Notes under the pieces: model-generated
Databases searched by the model: none
Seen by the model: the letters and a program-made list of their open reading frames with translations, nothing else
What the model was told of the DNA's origin: nothing
Program-made: the position numbers and the translations under genes
DNA from: an uncultured Blautia sp.
Lineage (GTDB): Bacteria; Bacillota; Clostridia; Lachnospirales; Lachnospiraceae
Direction of reading: 5' to 3'
NCBI GenBank assembly: GCA_900765525.1
Contig: CAAFRY010000092.1
Coordinates: 1 to 7,555 of the forward strand
Length of the DNA stretch: 7,555 nt
Shown: positions 6,369 through 7,555 of the stretch, piece by piece
Position numbering within the stretch: the first letter of the stretch is position 1
Layout of the letters: the number at the start of each line of letters is the position of its first letter

Positions 6369-6567
6369 AGACCGGGAAGAACCAGAAAAGAGGTAGAGGA
6401 GAAAATATAGGAAAATGGCGTTGGCAGGGAAAGCGCAGGGCCAGATGGCGTAAGCGCTGAAAATAGCCTCTCCGGACAAGGATAGACAGGGTCCATATCA
6501 TGGTTTGGAACTTGTTTCCTTGTGCAGAGAGGCTATGAAGCCAAAGATATTGGGCGTGGGAAAAGGA
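6369..6567. other. Convergent intergenic region, no gene, two nested hairpins
   Basis: These 199 bp separate the ppk1 stop from the stop of the oppositely oriented PHP gene. I see no credible coding sequence. A 12-codon frame from ATG 6415 lacks a clear ribosome binding site. The main content is two long inverted repeats, one at 6463-6536 and one starting at 6553 that extends into the PHP gene. There is no strong rightward T-run after ppk1, so rightward termination is not explained by a standard intrinsic terminator. Confidence 0.7.
6460..6536 (-). terminator. Candidate terminator of the PHP gene (nested hairpin)
   Basis: ATAGCCTCTC (6463-6472) pairs perfectly with GAGAGGCTAT (6527-6536). 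Inside it, ACAAGG (6476-6481) pairs with CCTTGT (6518-6523), and a small CCAT-ATC-ATGG hairpin (6493-6503) lies near the tip. Read leftward, the stem is followed by TTTT (complement of 6460-6463), giving a weak intrinsic terminator for the PHP transcript. The loop is longer than usual. Read rightward there is no T-run, so it would not be a classic terminator for ppk1, although it would protect the 3' end. Confidence 0.45.
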
Positions 6568-6627
6568 TTACGCACGCAGGGTTTCCAGCAGGCTGTAGGG
6601 AACCCGGAGATTACCTTTTCCCACGCC
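6553..6627. repeat. 14-bp inverted repeat spanning the PHP stop codon
   Basis: GGCGTGGGAAAAGG (6553-6566) and CCTTTTCCCACGCC (6614-6627) form a perfect 14-bp stem. The 47-nt loop holds a second stem, GGGTTTCC (6579-6586) with GGGAACCC (6598-6605). The right arm encodes Gly-Val-Gly-Lys-Gly near the C-terminus of the PHP protein, and the left arm lies just after its stop. The inner stem has a U-G wobble in rightward RNA but a C-A mismatch in leftward RNA, so the ppk1 read-through transcript folds slightly better. No T-run flanks it. Confidence 0.75.
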
Positions 6628-7404
6628 TAAGTCTATGTGGGGCTTATTGCTGCCGTGGAAATCGCTGCCTCCGGAGCATTTCAGGCCCTGACGCTTGGCC
6701 AGCTGCCGGATGAAAAGCTCTTCCTGAGGCCGATAGGTGCTGTATATGGCCTCTATGGCATCAAGTCCGGCTTTTCTCAGCTGTGCAGTCAGACTTTCCA
6801 GTTTGTCGCTGGAGAGGCGGCACAGTATAGGATGAGCGAAAACAGCTATGCCTCCGCCTTCATGGATTAAACGGATAGCCATGGCGGGGGTTATTTTTTC
6901 TCTGGGTACATAACACTTGGCATGGTCTCCAAGATACCGGTCAAAGGCTTCATTTATGGAATCTACCCAGCCATTCTCCATAAGATACCGGCCAAAGTGG
7001 GCTCTGGTCCAAACGCTGTCCGGAAAAGCCGCTTCCATGGATTCTTTGGAGATGGAGATTCCTTCATTTCTTAAAAGGGAGATGATTTTTTCGTTTCTGC
7101 GGTCCCGGGAATCCTGAAATTCCAGGAGGGTTTCCTGAAAATAATAATTTTTCCAATCAATATCCAGGCCTACAATATGCAAATCTCTGCCTTGCCAGGT
7201 GGTGGACAGTTCAATACCGGGAACCAGTTCCAGGGAGGTTCCACGGGCTGCTTCCATGGCCTCCGAAAGGCCGGCAATAGTGTCGTGGTCTGTAAGAGCC
7301 AGTGCTTTCAGTCCTTTCTCCAGGCCGTAGGCCACAAGACGGGAGGGAGAGAAGGTTCCGTCTGAAGCTGTGGAATGTGTGTGTAAATCAATATATTTAT
7401 CCAT
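6568..7404 (-). CDS. PHP-domain phosphoesterase, TrpH / RNase AM (YciV) type
   Basis: This is a 278-residue metal-dependent PHP phosphoesterase. Motifs in order are DLHTHSTASDG (6-16; H8, H10, D15), LTDHD (38-42; D39, H40), GIELS (63-67; E65), HIVGL (H76), the inserted helical part with RAHFGRYLM (H136), FAHP (H191) and GGSDFHG (245-251; D248, H250). This set is the tri-metal PHP site. The layout matches the group of E. coli YciV/RNase AM and Chromobacterium Cv1693, which hydrolyse 3',5'-nucleoside bisphosphates and trim RNA 5' ends. The start is ATG 7404 because DKYIDLHTHS is the conserved N-terminus and AGAGG lies six bases upstream. The reading frame stays open further upstream, but that extension is Cys/Phe-rich and comes from a palindrome. 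It is a single gene convergent with ppk1, probably cytoplasmic. The exact substrate is not proven. Confidence 0.93.
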   Translation of the reverse strand: MDKYIDLHTHSTASDGTFSPSRLVAYGLEKGLKALALTDHDTIAGLSEAMEAARGTSLELVPGIELSTTWQGRDLHIVGLDIDWKNYYFQETLLEFQDSRDRRNEKIISLLRNEGISISKESMEAAFPDSVWTRAHFGRYLMENGWVDSINEAFDRYLGDHAKCYVPREKITPAMAIRLIHEGGGIAVFAHPILCRLSSDKLESLTAQLRKAGLDAIEAIYSTYRPQEELFIRQLAKRQGLKCSGGSDFHGSNKPHIDLGVGKGNLRVPYSLLETLRA

Positions 7405-7410
7405 AGCAAA

Positions 7411-7415
7411 CCTCT
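7411..7415 (-). promoter_or_regulatory. Ribosome binding site fixing the PHP start
   Basis: Read leftward, AGAGG (within AAAAGAGG) lies six bases before the ATG at 7404. It selects this start over the in-frame upstream ATG at 7524, whose extension does not resemble any PHP protein. Confidence 0.65.
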
Positions 7416-7471
7416 TTTCTGTGATATACCTGATAAAACAAAAGCAAGCCAGGTCGCTGCAATAGAAAGAA

Positions 7472-7529
7472 CAAAAGTGTGCTTCGCACACCCTCGCAAT
7501 TCCATTTTCTTCCAAGAAGCACACTTTTG
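7472..7529 (-). terminator. Inverted repeat with competing hairpins, candidate terminator
   Basis: CAAAAGTGTGCTTC (7472-7485) is perfectly complementary to GAAGCACACTTTTG (7516-7529), with a 30-nt loop. GTGTGC (7477-7482) can instead pair with GCACAC at 7486-7491 around a TTC loop. Read leftward, the outer stem is followed by TTTTGTTCTTTC, a T-rich tract that suits termination of a leftward gene lying beyond the right edge. Read rightward, the T-run is only TTTTG. It lies 68 bases upstream of the PHP start, so it could also be an intergenic repeat or leader element. Confidence 0.45.
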
Positions 7530-7555
7530 CTGCGCCGAGCGTGGTCAGCTTTAGC

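Noticed and set aside
6415..6453. Small 12-codon ORF after ppk1
   Set aside because: It is short, low in complexity (MALAGKAQGQMA), has only a weak upstream purine tract, and lacks evidence of selection.
7405..7524. Longer PHP protein starting at ATG 7524
   Set aside because: The extra 40 residues are Cys/Phe-rich, come from a palindromic repeat, precede the conserved DLHTHS start, and lack a ribosome binding site as good as the one at 7411-7415.

Overview
The window looks like chromosomal DNA from a low-to-mid GC Gram-positive gut anaerobe, most likely a Lachnospiraceae member (Blautia-like). This is inferred from strong AGGAGG ribosome binding sites, the protein styles and the AT-rich intergenic DNA. 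No 16S or other decisive marker is present.

Layout: (1) Positions 1-553 are the distal part of a CRISPR array with nine 30-bp repeats and eight 34-36-bp spacers. It runs off the left edge. The last two repeats are degenerate, which places the trailer end on the right and the leader and any cas genes to the left, outside the window. Two spacers have reverse complements that read as recognisable phage-type protein fragments: spacer 5 resembles a YopX signature and spacer 7 a fibronectin type III signature. (2) Positions 643-1434 encode a stand-alone metallo-beta-lactamase-fold hydrolase of the COG1237 type. (3) Positions 1435-1792 are a 358-bp control region. It holds two candidate promoters, a pair of TCTATAGA palindromes 42 bp apart, a PHO-box-like hexamer pair, and a 151-bp imperfect palindrome that would lie in the 5' leader of the next operon. 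(4) Positions 1793-6368 are a tight three-gene operon: patatin-like phospholipase, divergent Ppx/GppA-type phosphatase with a C-terminal HD-like domain, and polyphosphate kinase Ppk1. Gaps are 16 and 12 bp. (5) A PHP-domain phosphoesterase of the TrpH/RNase AM type lies convergently at 7404-6568. Two nested hairpins separate it from ppk1, and one of them overlaps its last codons and stop. (6) At the right edge, a 14-bp inverted repeat with a competing inner hairpin lies upstream of the PHP gene.

How the genes fit together: Ppk1 makes polyphosphate from ATP, and the Ppx-type protein would degrade or sense it (or a related phosphorylated ligand). The co-transcribed patatin would be a cytoplasmic lipid acyl hydrolase whose link to polyphosphate is unknown. 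The PHP enzyme probably acts on nucleotide or RNA 5' ends independently. The MBL protein and the CRISPR array show no sequence evidence of functional coupling to the operon. I see no clear new defence system. The best leads are the spacer targets, the structured leader and possible phosphate control of the patatin-ppx-ppk1 operon, and the divergent Ppx active site.
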